Shown: positions 23,791-35,330 of the stretch, piece by piece
Layout: every line of letters starts with the position of its first letter
Position numbering within the stretch: position 1 is the stretch's first letter
Assembly (NCBI GenBank): GCA_025093985.1
Contig: JACAAK010000009.1
Span: 124,001-188,000 of the forward strand
Direction of reading: 5' to 3'
DNA length: 64,000 nucleotides
Source: Calvatia gigantea
Lineage: Eukaryota > Basidiomycota > Agaricomycetes > Agaricales > Lycoperdaceae
Position numbers and translations under genes: made by a program
Notes under the pieces: model-generated
The model's input: the letters and a program-made list of their open reading frames with translations, nothing else
Databases searched by the model: none
What the model was told of the DNA's origin: nothing

Positions 23791-25370
23791 GGGCTTTTCG
23801 GGCAGAAGCAGGTCATGAGATGAATCCGGGCACGGGGAGAACGTAAAGAAGGAAAAACTGGGGGACAAAAAAACGCCGGTAAAATGAACAAGCTAAAGTT
23901 GGAGAGCCACCGAGCTTTAGACTATTTCTCGATAAGGGTACCGGCTTCCGCTACTGCTGTATACGAGTGATTACACTAATTTGTACACTGGGACATCTTA
24001 GAACTACCTCCCTTCAGAATTGTGCTCATTCGTCCTATGGCCCGCAGTTTCTATGATATTGTGGTGAGGTGGTAGGTACTGAATACACGGCAAATGTATT
24101 AAGACTTCCAAGTTCCGTACTCGCCCGGCAGCTACCACACCGCTACCCAACGCTTCTACGCAAGGCCTTGGCAAATGGAAGACCAAGCTGAAAGGGGTGC
24201 ACTGTTGCTTGCCGATCTCCGTTCTCTCATGAGACGCCACAGCTTCGTGGTCACCGATCACCAATGACCTGAACAACGCAACAAACAGACAATCCATGTT
24301 CTCCTCACTGGGTGAACTAAACCACTGCCAAGGCCAACCGATCTGACCCACTGTCCTGTAGACCTCGTTCTCATGGTACGTGATAAATATGCAGAATTTT
24401 AATATATACATGAGAGAATTAAGCGATCTCCGGTCGTTCGGCGGTGTGGTGTGTTATAAAGTTACTGATGTCTAAGGTTGTAACAGTGTTGATCCGGGCT
24501 CGGCGCAACAATGATTGGTCAGTCAACAAGGGGATCGATCATCGCCGTCTCGATTCTCTTGTTCTCTTGCGACGGCATCGTCTCTTGGCATACTTAGTCA
24601 TAGCTCCCCCTTGGCAATCTCCTGCGTTTCTGCTAATGGAGGACACCGTGGAACTCGTTACACCCTAACAGAGACGAGGATACATCTACGGGCGTCCTTT
24701 TACTCGTGCACTGCACTTTTGCTCCGGCGGCCCCATCATAATAAACCTGCATAACCGCCGCCCCAAACAATCAAAAAACTGGGACCCACTTCTCTCATTG
24801 GGGCGGGCGCCTCTCGGCAATTGAGCTTGATTGCATCTACAAAATTGTCCTTCATCAATCGAACGACTTCAGCCCAAAAAAAATAAAATAAAGATACAAA
24901 TCAAAGAAGAAGCAATAATGATGAAACCGGGTATGGACTTTTCCGACGTCCAACATCGATGTCGCATCGCTTAAGTTTTTCACAGTGGGTTTTTTGGCAC
25001 TAACCCAGAAGCCTCCCCCTCTCCCGGGACAGACTTATTCCCATTCCAGCCCCATCCCATCATGACCATGCATCATATGTATCATAGGAGAAAGCTTACC
25101 CGAGCAAGCTACTACTACTACGCGTGCATTAGGTCCTTGTGGGATGTTTCAGAACAGTTCGTCAAAACCCCACTAATTTCACAAAAGACATAAATACCTC
25201 CTACCCCCCCGGTTATCGCGCAAATCCGCCGCGCCTCGGTTGAAAAGAGAAGGGTATTTTAGGCGATCCCTTCCTCCCCTCCCACTCTTCTGTTCTTTTT
25301 CTTCTTCTTGTTTCCTCGCTTTGCCACGACCCCCGCCACGAGGAACTGAAACGGCTATCTCATAAGTATT
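23791..25370. other. Spacer between MFS copies 2 and 3
   Basis: No gene is seen. An A-rich run lies near 24875-24910. The last 130 bases before copy 3 are pyrimidine-rich (repeated CTTCTT and CTTTTC words near 25260-25325), common in fungal promoters just upstream of the transcription start. Confidence 0.4.
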
Positions 25371-27859
25371 ATGAACGAGGAATCCCCAGCTTCAACGATC
25401 ACTCCCGACAAACATCTTCACGATGATTCGACTGTCCAAACGAAGGAGGGGAGCGACCACCACCACCAACAACAGTCAACGGCAGCAACACAAAAGGAGG
25501 ACGAAACCGAAATGCGAGAGGGCTACCGAGTCGTTCATCGAAGTCTAATAAAATCCCTTGTGATCGTCATCGTCGTAACGTTCAGCATGATTGTCAATGT
25601 GAGTATCCTATCTATTTGAAACGCTTTTGGATTTCTGAGTGTGCGCTATAGACGGGAAATAGCACGTCGGTGGCGATTGCTTTACCTACGATCGGGAAGG
25701 AATTTGAAGCGGATGCGTCGTTGTTGCAATGGATCGTTTCGGCGTATGCTCTCAGTTCTGTGAGTTCAGATTTTGCGTATACCTGCTGCCCTACCCTAAA
25801 ACAACGATATTCTGCACACACACAGGGTTGTCTATTACTCGTCTGTGGCCGACTGGCGGATTTGTACGGGAGGAAAAAAGCGTATCTTCCTAGGGACGCT
25901 ATTGCTCGCTGCGTTTACAGCTCGGATGTGGATTTTCAAACAGTGGGTCACTGATTATTTATAAAATAAACTCTTACCGATATTGTATTCAATTGACTGA
26001 CGTACGACCCTTTCTTTCTTGCTTCTTTTTTTTCTTTTCTTTGGGGTGGATTCGCTTGTTTTTTTCGGCAGATATAATCACATTGATCGTCCTACGAGGG
26101 GTTCAAGGAATCGGAGCGGCCTGTACTATCCCCGCATCGGTTAGTCCCAATTTATTCCACCCAAACACCTGCCTTTCAGCCCCACTCTTTTTGTTTCGCT
26201 TCGTTCGCTAACTAAGCTTCTAATTTTTTACTTTCCATTTTTTTTTTTTTTACGGCCGTGGGTTCGTTCAACAGCTAGGTATCCTCGCACACGCATTCCC
26301 GCCTTCCAGAGCTCGAGCATGGGCATTCGCGACATTCGCAGCTGGCGCTCCCATCGGAGCCGCATTCGGAGCCGCAATAGGTGGAGTATTAACCCAAAAA
26401 ACAGCGTACGTCTACGCGTCTCCACTTTCCCTTACATTGTCCTCCATTCATTCCTATTTTCTTTGAATTTAACAGACAAACATGGCGTTCAGCATATTAC
26501 TTGTTCACAGCAGTCAATGTCGTCTGTTTCATTGGTGGTATTTTATCTATTGACGAAGACCCTCCTCACCCGAAAGATGATAAGAAAGTGGATTGGTTAG
26601 GCGCGTTTTTGATTACTGCGGCGTTGGTGATGATTTTGTTTGTGTTGGGTGATGGAGAGTCTGCGCCTAAACAGTGGGCTACCGGATGTAAGTCTTATTC
26701 TCAGTGTTGCTCGTTCGTTCGTTCGTTCGTTCGTTCGTTGCTCATGGTGTATAGATATCATCGCCCTTCTCATCGTCGGTGTATTCCTAGTCGGTGTCTT
26801 CTTGTATTGGCAATGGTTCCTCGAGAAATCACGAAACGAACTCCAAAAACACCGCGAAAGCCTTGAAGAAGAAGAACACGAAGCAGCAGCAACAGGTGAA
26901 CAGTCAACACAGGAGCTTGAGGGATGGAAAACGAAACTCCCACCGCCTATTATGAAACTCTCTTTATGGGGTCGGGCAAAGGGAAGGTTTGCAGTGATGA
27001 TGGCGATCGTGTTCTTGACTTGGTCTTCCTTCCTCGCTTGGACTTTCTGGATTCAGGTGAGAGGTCCATTCTTAGTTGTGGTGCGCGCCCCTTGCTTTGC
27101 TAATGCGTCTGATGATTTGTGTAGTTGTACTATCAAGATTATACACACCTGACACCACTCGAAACAGTCGCCCGACAAGCACCGACGTTCGTTGTCGGAG
27201 CGGCATGCAATGCATTTGTGGGGATTATGGCTAGTCATATGTCCATGCTCAAAATTTCAAGTAAGCCAACACTTTTTCATTAATCCATCGGCATTCTAAA
27301 TCGTTGTTTGTTATAAATTAGCTACCGGAACGCTGGGCACGGCAGTCGCTTGTCTCCTCTACGCGGTTATTAACCCGAAAGCGACGTACTGGGCGTTTGG
27401 TTTCCCATCGATGGTTCTCTCAGTTCTTGGGGTCGAATTCGTGTTCACTTCTGGGACTTTGTATATTGCCAAGATCTCGTTACCGCATGAACAGAGTTTG
27501 GCAGGAGCTGTGTTTCAGACTATGACCCAGGTTCGTCAACTCTCCCGACTCATTAATTACAAACAGCTTTTTCAATCAAGGCCCGCGTTTAGATTGGAAC
27601 TTCGGCAGGAGTGACGATATCAACAGTCGTGTTTAATCGTGTCACGTCGAGTCTGGACGAAGGCGAGGATATGCTTAGGAGTTATCAGGCTGCACAGTGG
27701 ACGTGTTGCGCGTTCGCGCTTTGTGGTACGATACTTTCACTCGCGTTCTTCAAGGGAGTGGGTGTGCCAGGGCACCAACCTACGAAGACACCTCAAGTGG
27801 AAGAGGGTCAGGAGGAGGTGGAGGAGGGCACGGGAGATAAGGTGAAGGAGGGCGAGTGA
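25371..27859 (+). CDS. MFS transporter, DHA2-like, array copy 3
   Basis: This is the third tandem paralogue with the same ten exons. The N-terminal tail is longer, with a His/Gln stretch, then VVHRSLIKSLVIVIVVTFSM. Motif A (CGRLADLYGRKKAY), AAGAPIGAAFGAAIGG, QTWRSAYYLFTAVNVV and AKISLPHEQSLAGAVFQ are present. The loop between exon 7 segments is Glu-rich (ESLEEEEHEAAA). Exon 3 has two extra bases, C at 25889-25890 and G at 25920, so the helix after motif A is read out of frame. Correcting neither gives a stop at 25952. Intron 3 here uses the usual GT donor (25943), unlike copies 1 and 2. Intron 6 holds a TTCG microsatellite of about seven units (26708-26738). The C-terminal tail is acidic. Confidence 0.82.
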
Positions 27860-28098
27860 GCAGGCTGAGATGCCAATGATTGTTAGACTTGCAGAGACCA
27901 CTTTTGACATGAATCGCCAGTTTTAACGTTTTTAACAATCGTAATGTAGTGATTGCCTTAGAGTAGTGTCCACGAATATATTTCGTAATACCTAATTGGG
28001 GGGGGGGTGTTGATCCGGGCCGGTTGTAGCGTTGTGGTTGTTAGTGGAGTGCTCAACCTCAACGTCAACGTTCAACTCAACTCAAACTCAACCCCCAA
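27860..28098. promoter_or_regulatory. Spacer between MFS copy 3 and the SAM-domain gene
   Basis: It holds the 3' end of the MFS gene and the promoter of the next gene. A nine-G run lies at 27998-28006. No coding signal is seen. Confidence 0.35.
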
Positions 28099-31000
28099 AT
28101 GGCGACTACGCCAATATCCTCGCCAGCCATCAAATCCAATCCACACCCATACGCTATCAAAACAACTTCAACAGGCATCCTCACCCGTTCAAACTCAACA
28201 TCATCCTCCAACACCACTTCACACCACTTCGTCCCTCCCTCCCCTACAAAACGTAACTCCATCCACGATTCACCCGCACGAAGGCCGCCAACCACGCATA
28301 AGTACAGTCGTAGCTTGAATTCGAATGAGCTTCCACGACCGTTACCTATCCCCCCTAACTGTCCTTCTTCGTCGGTGTCGTCGTCGGTGTCGTCCCCGGC
28401 AGCTTCTCCAACTACAGCCGAGTTTGACTCGCAAGTTCATCAAGATGCAGCAGCAGCGGGGTATATCGTTTCTCGGAGGGACAGGAGAGCTGATACTCTC
28501 CCGAGTGTATCTCAACCTGATTTGATCAGTGGAGGAGGAGGAGTGGGAGGGGGAGGGGAAAGGGCGGCGAGTGCAGACGATTTGCCTGATGATCCCAGGC
28601 TTTGGACTCCATCGCAGTTATCGACGTACCTCGCTTCGTCTCTACGTGTTACGTCTGGGGATGTATCACCGTTGGTCGTGCAGGATATGGCTGCGTTCGT
28701 CCGGGCGCAGAAGATTAACGGGCGCAAGTTTTTGAGGTTGAATGAGGGTGATCTTGACAAGTAAGGCTGTTGACATCTCTCCCTTTCCAATCATTTTATT
28801 TAACATCTATGCGTTGAATCTCTAGGTATGGGTTAAACCAACGCTGGCAAAATGCACTACTCAGCGCATCTCGTACTCTCCGACAAGATTCCCTCCGTGG
28901 TCGAATCTGGACCTCTCCATACCCCTCTACCGAGCAAGCCGACCTCGAAGACCAGGACAACGATAACGAGAACTACTCATCCACATCCTCCATATCTTCC
29001 TCAGGTTCTATGTCTGGTACGTATCCATATCTCCATATCCCAAACAAACCTGATCACATTTGTACAGAACTGCATCGCGGACGACCTGGAAACCAATCTG
29101 GGCGCGTTAGGGGAATGGTAGCTTCCTTCGAGCGTCGCGATCCGTCTCGGTCCGTCTCACCCACCAAAGGCGCTGCTGCGGGATCGTCAGCGTCAGGGAG
29201 ACGTAGTATATCCCCCGCCAAGCCCACCACCACCACCGCCACCGCCAACAACAACAACAACCCCGATTTTGGTAGTTTCGGATTTGGGTCCGTCCGGACC
29301 CGCCCACGTCCTCAGAGTGATATTTTTCCCTCCCGTTCTTCTTTCACTTCTTACATTAACGACAACAACGCGATGGCGATTACTGCTGCTGCTCCTGAGA
29401 CTGTGAACGTTGGTGGTGGTGAACCGAAAAAGGCCGAACCGAGGTTATTACCCTTCCCACCTCCACAACACACTTCTCCCCAACCTGATCCGAATGCGAA
29501 CCTCGTTTCATCCTTTGGTCCATACGCTTTGCCTCAGCACCACGACACAGGATCATTCCTCCCATCAGGCATCTTACCCTTCTCACCTCAATCCACGGGT
29601 AACACAATTCTTACTACTGCGTCGTCGCCGGATCCTATGGGTTCTCTGATGTCGACGCAACTGCAACCAATTTACGTGCCGCAGTCGGGGGTACCTCAAC
29701 AACAACAACAACAACAACCCTTTGATGTGTTCGATGGTGATGAAAATCATCAGCACTTTCAGAATTACCATGAACAAGGTGTTCGACCGCTCCCGTTACC
29801 GCCTCACCCAGCACAACAATATTACCAGCAGTCTCCTCCTCTCGGTTCGGTGCAGGGTTTCGCCGGTACCACGACCGGCAGTATGATGGATGCCAGTAGG
29901 ACAGGAAGCACAGGTGGAGGTGGGGCGTTAATCTATTCGCCTCATGGCCAACAACAACAATCATTATCACCTCACCCGCAGCAGCGGCACCCGCAGCAGC
30001 AGCAGGGAATTCCGATTCCAACCTCACACGTGCAGGTACAGATCCAGGAAGAGGCGCCGGCGCTGGTACCTGACCCCTCCTCCTTCCTCTCCTCCTCCTC
30101 CTTCCCCTCCTACCACCACCACCACCATCAACAACAACAACCACAACCACAACCACAACACCTCCCACTTCCCCACGAATCCCAGTTGTTACAACAGCCA
30201 GTACACACAATACACGCACCACAACCACGACCAGGACACGGCCAAGGCCAAGGCCGGGACTCACCCACTAAAATTTTGGAAGAGAAATTGGAGGAGCTGT
30301 TAGAACCGAGGCCGAGGTCGAGGGTTATCCCCACCCAGCCCGGATCACATTCACATTCACATTCAAGACCTAGGTCACGAGTTCCCAGTATGAACCTGAC
30401 TCTAACACCTAACACAGGAGTAGGAGTAAGAGTGGGAGGAGACGAGAAGAGAGCCAACGGGAACCTCGGCATCAGTGGTACAAGTGAACAACAAAATAAT
30501 AACAACACCCCAAGTCTCAACGCAACACTTACAGCACCATCATCGTCTCACCATAATCCACGTACGAGGGTTATATCACTCTCCCACGCCCGGTCGCATC
30601 ATCGTCTTTCGGGTGTGGAAGTTTGGGGAGAATCTCACCGGCACATGTCTGTCGCTCCATCAGATGATGATGATCCCGACGGGTCGAATGAGGAGGACGC
30701 GGAGGTGAAGGAGTTGGAGGGGGAGGAAGAAGTTGGGATTGGGATTGAAGCGGTGTTGGAGAAAGACGTTCCTGCTGTTGTGGTTGTTATACCTGAAGAA
30801 TCCGAGGCTCTGGATACTGCTCCTACTGGTACTGGTGGAGGTGGAGGTGGACACGGGAGAGATGCGAGTGGGGGGAGCATATCCTCCACCTTAAGTTCTC
30901 GAACAGGGAGCTTGAGAGAACCTAAGAGTGCTGTTATAACCCTTGTTGATGTCGGACACCATCATCGTAGATCATCTTCGTCTATTGGTCGGGTACGTAA

Positions 31001-31982
31001 ATCGGACGCTCTCCCGACCCCACCAGCATCCTCATCATTGGTGGGAAGAGAAGAGGAGGAAGGACAGAGCATTGAAGCGTTATTGGCTAAAGCTGGATTT
31101 GGCGATGGTAGTGGTAGTGTTGGTGCGCGAGGAGGTGGTGGTGGTGCGAAGGAGAGGAAGAGGATGCCGATGAATGGAGCGGAGGCTTGGGAGATGATGG
31201 GGTATGTTGACACGGTGAAACATGTCGATGGTGTGGAACCAGGGTCAGGTGTGGGTGAAAGCGGGAGTGGGAGTGGGAGTGGGGGGTTGAGTAGGAGTAT
31301 TGAAGATATCTTTTCTCCCGTTCCGGCTCCGGTTCTTTCTTCGAATCAAGCCGAGTCATCACCGCCCCCACAGACAAAGTTGAAGCCAAAGGATCAATTA
31401 AAGTCAGAAGATACGGAGAAAGAGAGGGAGTTGGAGAAGAATATCGGCGAGACGAGGAGGATGGTAGAAGAGATCAGATATCGATTGGATAAAGTCGAGC
31501 AGTGGATATCTGTTACCGAGCGTAGTCGGCAATATCAGCAACAGGGTGGAGCCGGAAAGCGAAGGGGGACAGCTACGAATGGGAATGTATGGCCGGTGTA
31601 TGTGATGAGGAAGGTGTTGAGCGCATCTCGTATTCCCGGAATGCTTGGACTTTCTGCTTGGCTCGGTTCTTCTGCTTCCACTCCCGCTTCCTCTTCCACC
31701 TCCACTTCAATTCCCGCGTCTGGTCCAACGTCATCCTCGTCCCCATCACCGTCAACATCAACTCAAACGAGATCCCGGAACCCAACGTCAACGCGCTCGA
31801 CACTCATACTCAGATTCGCGAAGCTAGGGCTGAGTCTCTCCACCTACGCTGTGTTATTTGGGATTGGCGTTTGTGTAGTTATGTTGAGGATGTTGGGTAA
31901 ACGACCGGGTGGTGCCATTTTCGCCCGGTTAGGTGCCAGAGGTGGTGGGATAGTGAATAGGAATGGTGTTCCAGGGAGGTGA
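28099..31982 (+). CDS. Large low-complexity protein with SAM-like domain and C-terminal membrane anchor
   Basis: Three exons (28099-28760, 28826-29016, 29068-31982) join in phase to 1,255 residues without any frame break. The N-terminus is Ser/Pro-rich with a PPSPTKRNS element. Residues about 168-240 form a SAM-like domain (LWTPSQLSTYLASSLRV, then AAFVRAQKINGRKFLRLNEG and DLDKYGLNQRWQNALL), a module for protein-protein contacts. The long last exon has a SPTK element, Gln and His tracts, Gly-rich and acidic stretches and a short predicted coiled coil (ELEKNIGETRRMVEEIRYRL). Near the end a single hydrophobic segment (STYAVLFGIGVCVVMLRML) is followed by a basic tail, which suggests tail anchoring in an internal membrane. 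Several Ser-Pro sites hint at kinase control. Function unknown. The start fits the first ATG of the open frame. Confidence 0.8.
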
Positions 31983-32279
31983 TTGACCTTTTTTTTTTTC
32001 GCTATTCGTTTATACATGCATGCGTTTCTTTTCCATTGGTATGCCTTCCTTTTATGACACAGCCTATTCGTCGTTCTTCGAGCCCATCTTTGAAATGAAT
32101 TTTTAGGTGTAAAATATTTCTAGACTTTATTCTTTTCGTCTACGTGCTTTCTACCCCCCCCCCCACCCAACTTCGCACTCCTTCGTTGCACTTACTATGA
32201 TCATGTCCAGTGATGTATTTTCACGACCCGTGACGACCCCCTCCCTCCCTCTTTAATGCTAATGCAACACGCTTTCCTC
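31983..32279. other. Convergent 3' spacer
   Basis: This is the short region between two genes ending toward each other. It contains T-rich stretches near 31990-32000 and an 11-C run at 32154-32164. No gene is seen. Confidence 0.4.
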
Positions 32280-32998
32280 TTACATCCTCAACGCTCGCAG
32301 GACGTCCTTGTCAACTTTAACAAGCTGTATTTGCTGGTTATGCGTCCCATGGGCCCCTTCCAACGCAAACTGACCAAAAGAAAGTAAGTCGGGAATTTGG
32401 TCGCTCCCAAAAGGAATATAATATGAGAAACGTACGCGAACTTCATGATGGGCACGAACGCTTGTCCAAATGGAATCGGTGTCTGGTAAGGAGATGCGGA
32501 AGTCGTGTCCTCCCGCAGGCTGGATATACCACCTTGTCACTTCATTACTGAGACGGAGCGTTTGGTCCTAAGTACCAGTACCATTACCCCAACGGGGTAG
32601 TGAACAAGTCACCCCTCTAGTTTTTTAATTACACAAGAAACCCACCGAAGCCTCAAAATGGGCGTATAACCCCGTAGCGACGTTTTGAATCGTGAATCCA
32701 TTAGGAACGTCCTTGATTTCCCACTGAAAAAAATGCCAGATCCAGATCCCCCACGGCGGTTAGTGGTTCAAAGCTTGTTCGATATACATAGGTTCGTGAA
32801 ATGACGAACATGCTCGAATGAGGGAAGAGCAGCCTTTGCGTTGTCGAGGACGATCCAGGGTTCTCCTGGAGAATTACGCGCCCATTTCTTGTTGCAAAAG
32901 ATTTTGTAGACCCCGTCTGACTTGAAGTGCTATGTATATATGTGTGTCGTATGTAAGGCTGTGAAGACACTATCGGGGAACGGGCGTACCTGAGACAT
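32280..32998 (-). CDS. Small beta-trefoil protein (ricin-B-like lectin or I66-type protease inhibitor)
   Basis: Five exons (32998-32990, 32920-32810, 32723-32646, 32567-32436, 32369-32280) join in phase 0 at every junction to 139 residues. The order of short beta-strand words fits the mushroom beta-trefoil pattern: SDGVYKIF, PGEPWIVLDN, WEIKDVPNGFTIQNVATG, RWYIQPAGGHDFRI, and QIQLVKV at the end. Length and strand pattern match both small fungal lectins and beta-trefoil protease inhibitors, often made in fruiting bodies against predators. The sequence alone does not separate the two. There is no signal peptide, as is usual for these cytosolic defence proteins. The first exon is only nine bases (Met-Ser-Gln), so automatic prediction may miss it. 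Confidence 0.6.
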
Positions 32999-35330
32999 TG
33001 GAAGTAGTGAAGTGTACTCTTGGGAGATAACGGAAAACGACTCTCTTGGGAGGTGACCTTAAATTGTGGTCGGGAAGGGGCGAGTGCGTCCAAGTTGGAT
33101 GTCAAGCTATTAAGCTTCTCCCGCTTTGGGCGCATCCGAGGAGTTAGACAGTGAATAGAACGAGGGGGAGCGAGCATAATGATGTGTGTTCTCCACCGTT
33201 GTACTGCCGCCCCGGACTCTATCTTTAAAATGGCAGGGTGTCCAGACGCTAAACCAAATTATAGCAAGATCCAGTCGGAAGCGCAGACTAGCGTATCTCA
33301 TTGCGATATAGCAGGACAGCCTAAGGATTAAAGGTACAAAGTCGCGCCCGCGAACCTCAGATAGCATGAACGGGAACTTTTCAAAGAACGGATAAAAGAG
33401 TCAAGGCATTTGATCTCCCGATACAGATGTTGGAACAGAGTGTTGTTGATTTTTACCGCATATTCTCTTGGGCGTCTCACAACTGTAAAGTGTAGCCGAA
33501 TGGCGGCCGGATTCGGCAAACGGCAAACGAGAGAAAATCATAGCTAACGGTCCTTCAGAACACTAGATATGCTTAGGGGCTGCACTCCAATCGTAATTCT
33601 GATGTCGAGTCGCAGTTCTTGTGCACGGCTCAAACCCTGTGAGACCGTGGTATAGCCAGGATCTGTCGGCGCTACTGCTCTGGATCCACATTGAACTAGT
33701 AGAGAACACAAGGATAGTGGGGGTCCCCTAAGACGAGTAAGTTGCTGGAGTGAGAAGGGCTCAGGACATCGAGTCATCGGCAGAGAGGTAAAAGAAAGAA
33801 GACACTATCACTGGTGGGGACGACGATATGACGGTGAAGCTGAAGAGGTCACCGTACTGCACGTCCTGCTTAAATGATAATGAAACCCCGATTTCCACGC
33901 TAGCCTAATGGGCACCCCCACAGTATAGGGGAGATCCTCAGTTGACCGTCTAAGAAATTTGGATATTCCTCGGCATAAGAATGAACTCGGGGTAGGGTAC
34001 TTGCCTCAAGTATTCATGAATCCGTCATTAGTCAATATTTCAAGAGGGGCAATTGCTCTTTAACTGATACCAACCCACGACCTTGCCAAGGATGAATCCG
34101 GGACGTTATCCACCAAACCTACAAACACCTGGGACGATAAGATTGGTGGAATGCCACGGAGAGAATACAAGTTCAAGCTTAGAGTTTTGAATTCGGTATT
34201 CACTGTTCAACTGTTCAGGATTCAATGGTAGAGTATTACCCGATCATTCAAGCGATGTTATTTGCACTTAAAACATTTCGGCAATATTGAGTTCCCATTC
34301 TAGAGGTTGATGTGGATATTTTACTCCGTGGTAGGCTTATTTTCCAGGGTTCTGTTTTGATGATTGATGAAGAGTGTTTTCGTTCAAATCTTCGTTCGCC
34401 CGCCGGACAGCCAGAAAAACGCGGGAAAAGGTTAGCTTGGAATGAATCTTTTTATGACCTCTTGCATGGCCTGCTACCCCTTCCGGCCGCCTTTTCCTTG
34501 ACTCGTGTTGATGGTACTTAACTTGTTGTAGAACATCTTCACCCACTTACCAAACGAAGCATGTAGAACCCGAGGCAGTATTCAAGCTGAAGTGTTTCAA
34601 TGACCCTGGCGCTGATTGGTCAGGTCATCTGTCACCTCCCCGCTTTTTTAAGGTACTACTTCGACCACGTATCCGTCCATTTTCTTTCTCATGAATTTAT
34701 TTCGCATTTCAATGAATTAGTGAATATTACGCTGTGGGGACGCCACAGGGCGACGATTGCGTCGATGATGTTCCGGATGTGGAAGGGTCATGTGGTCTCT
34801 CAAGCTCAAGGGCCAATAACATACCATCAAAAGAACCACCACCAAATGTCGACTAAAAGCGTTCTCATCATTCGTTATTCTTACGTGACGTTTTAACAGC
34901 ACTCTGGGGAAGCATCAGGACGTGGCGTGATGGGAGAAAAAAGCCATCGATGATAAGTATGTTGTTAGATACAGTATAGTGTGTATGAAAGAGGGTGAAT
35001 ATACACTGGCAAGATGAGAACGGTAACAACCAACCCAAAAATCAGTGAAAAAAATAACTCTACAAAGCCCAATGGAATATCGAGAAAATATTGAGTACCG
35101 CAACTGTGGGGAAGATAAGCGCGATTGCGGAGATACAATAAGGTACATCAACACAACAGTCGCGGGCTTGGAAATTGCAACCCTCCCTCTAATCGCACAA
35201 CGTACCACATTGACACAACTTGCTGATCTATTCATCTAGCTCTCACCAAACGAGAGGTGGGGGGGGGGGGGGGGTTTGAAGCAACAAGGCGGTGGAGGGG
35301 CTACTCATAGCAAAAGATGAGGGTAATCAT
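32999..35330. other. Stretch without a recognisable gene
   Basis: Several short frames exist on both strands, but none has a known motif or links to another by good splice sites. At 35259-35274 there is an uninterrupted run of 16 G, 57 bases past the end of the next gene. Confidence 0.45.

Noticed and set aside
17275..27859. A biosynthetic gene cluster around the MFS array
   Set aside because: No synthase, P450, methyltransferase or cluster regulator is visible next to the transporters.
29635..30264. Long minus-strand frame rich in Val
   Set aside because: It is the mirror of the CAA/CAC low-complexity coding sequence of the SAM-domain gene.
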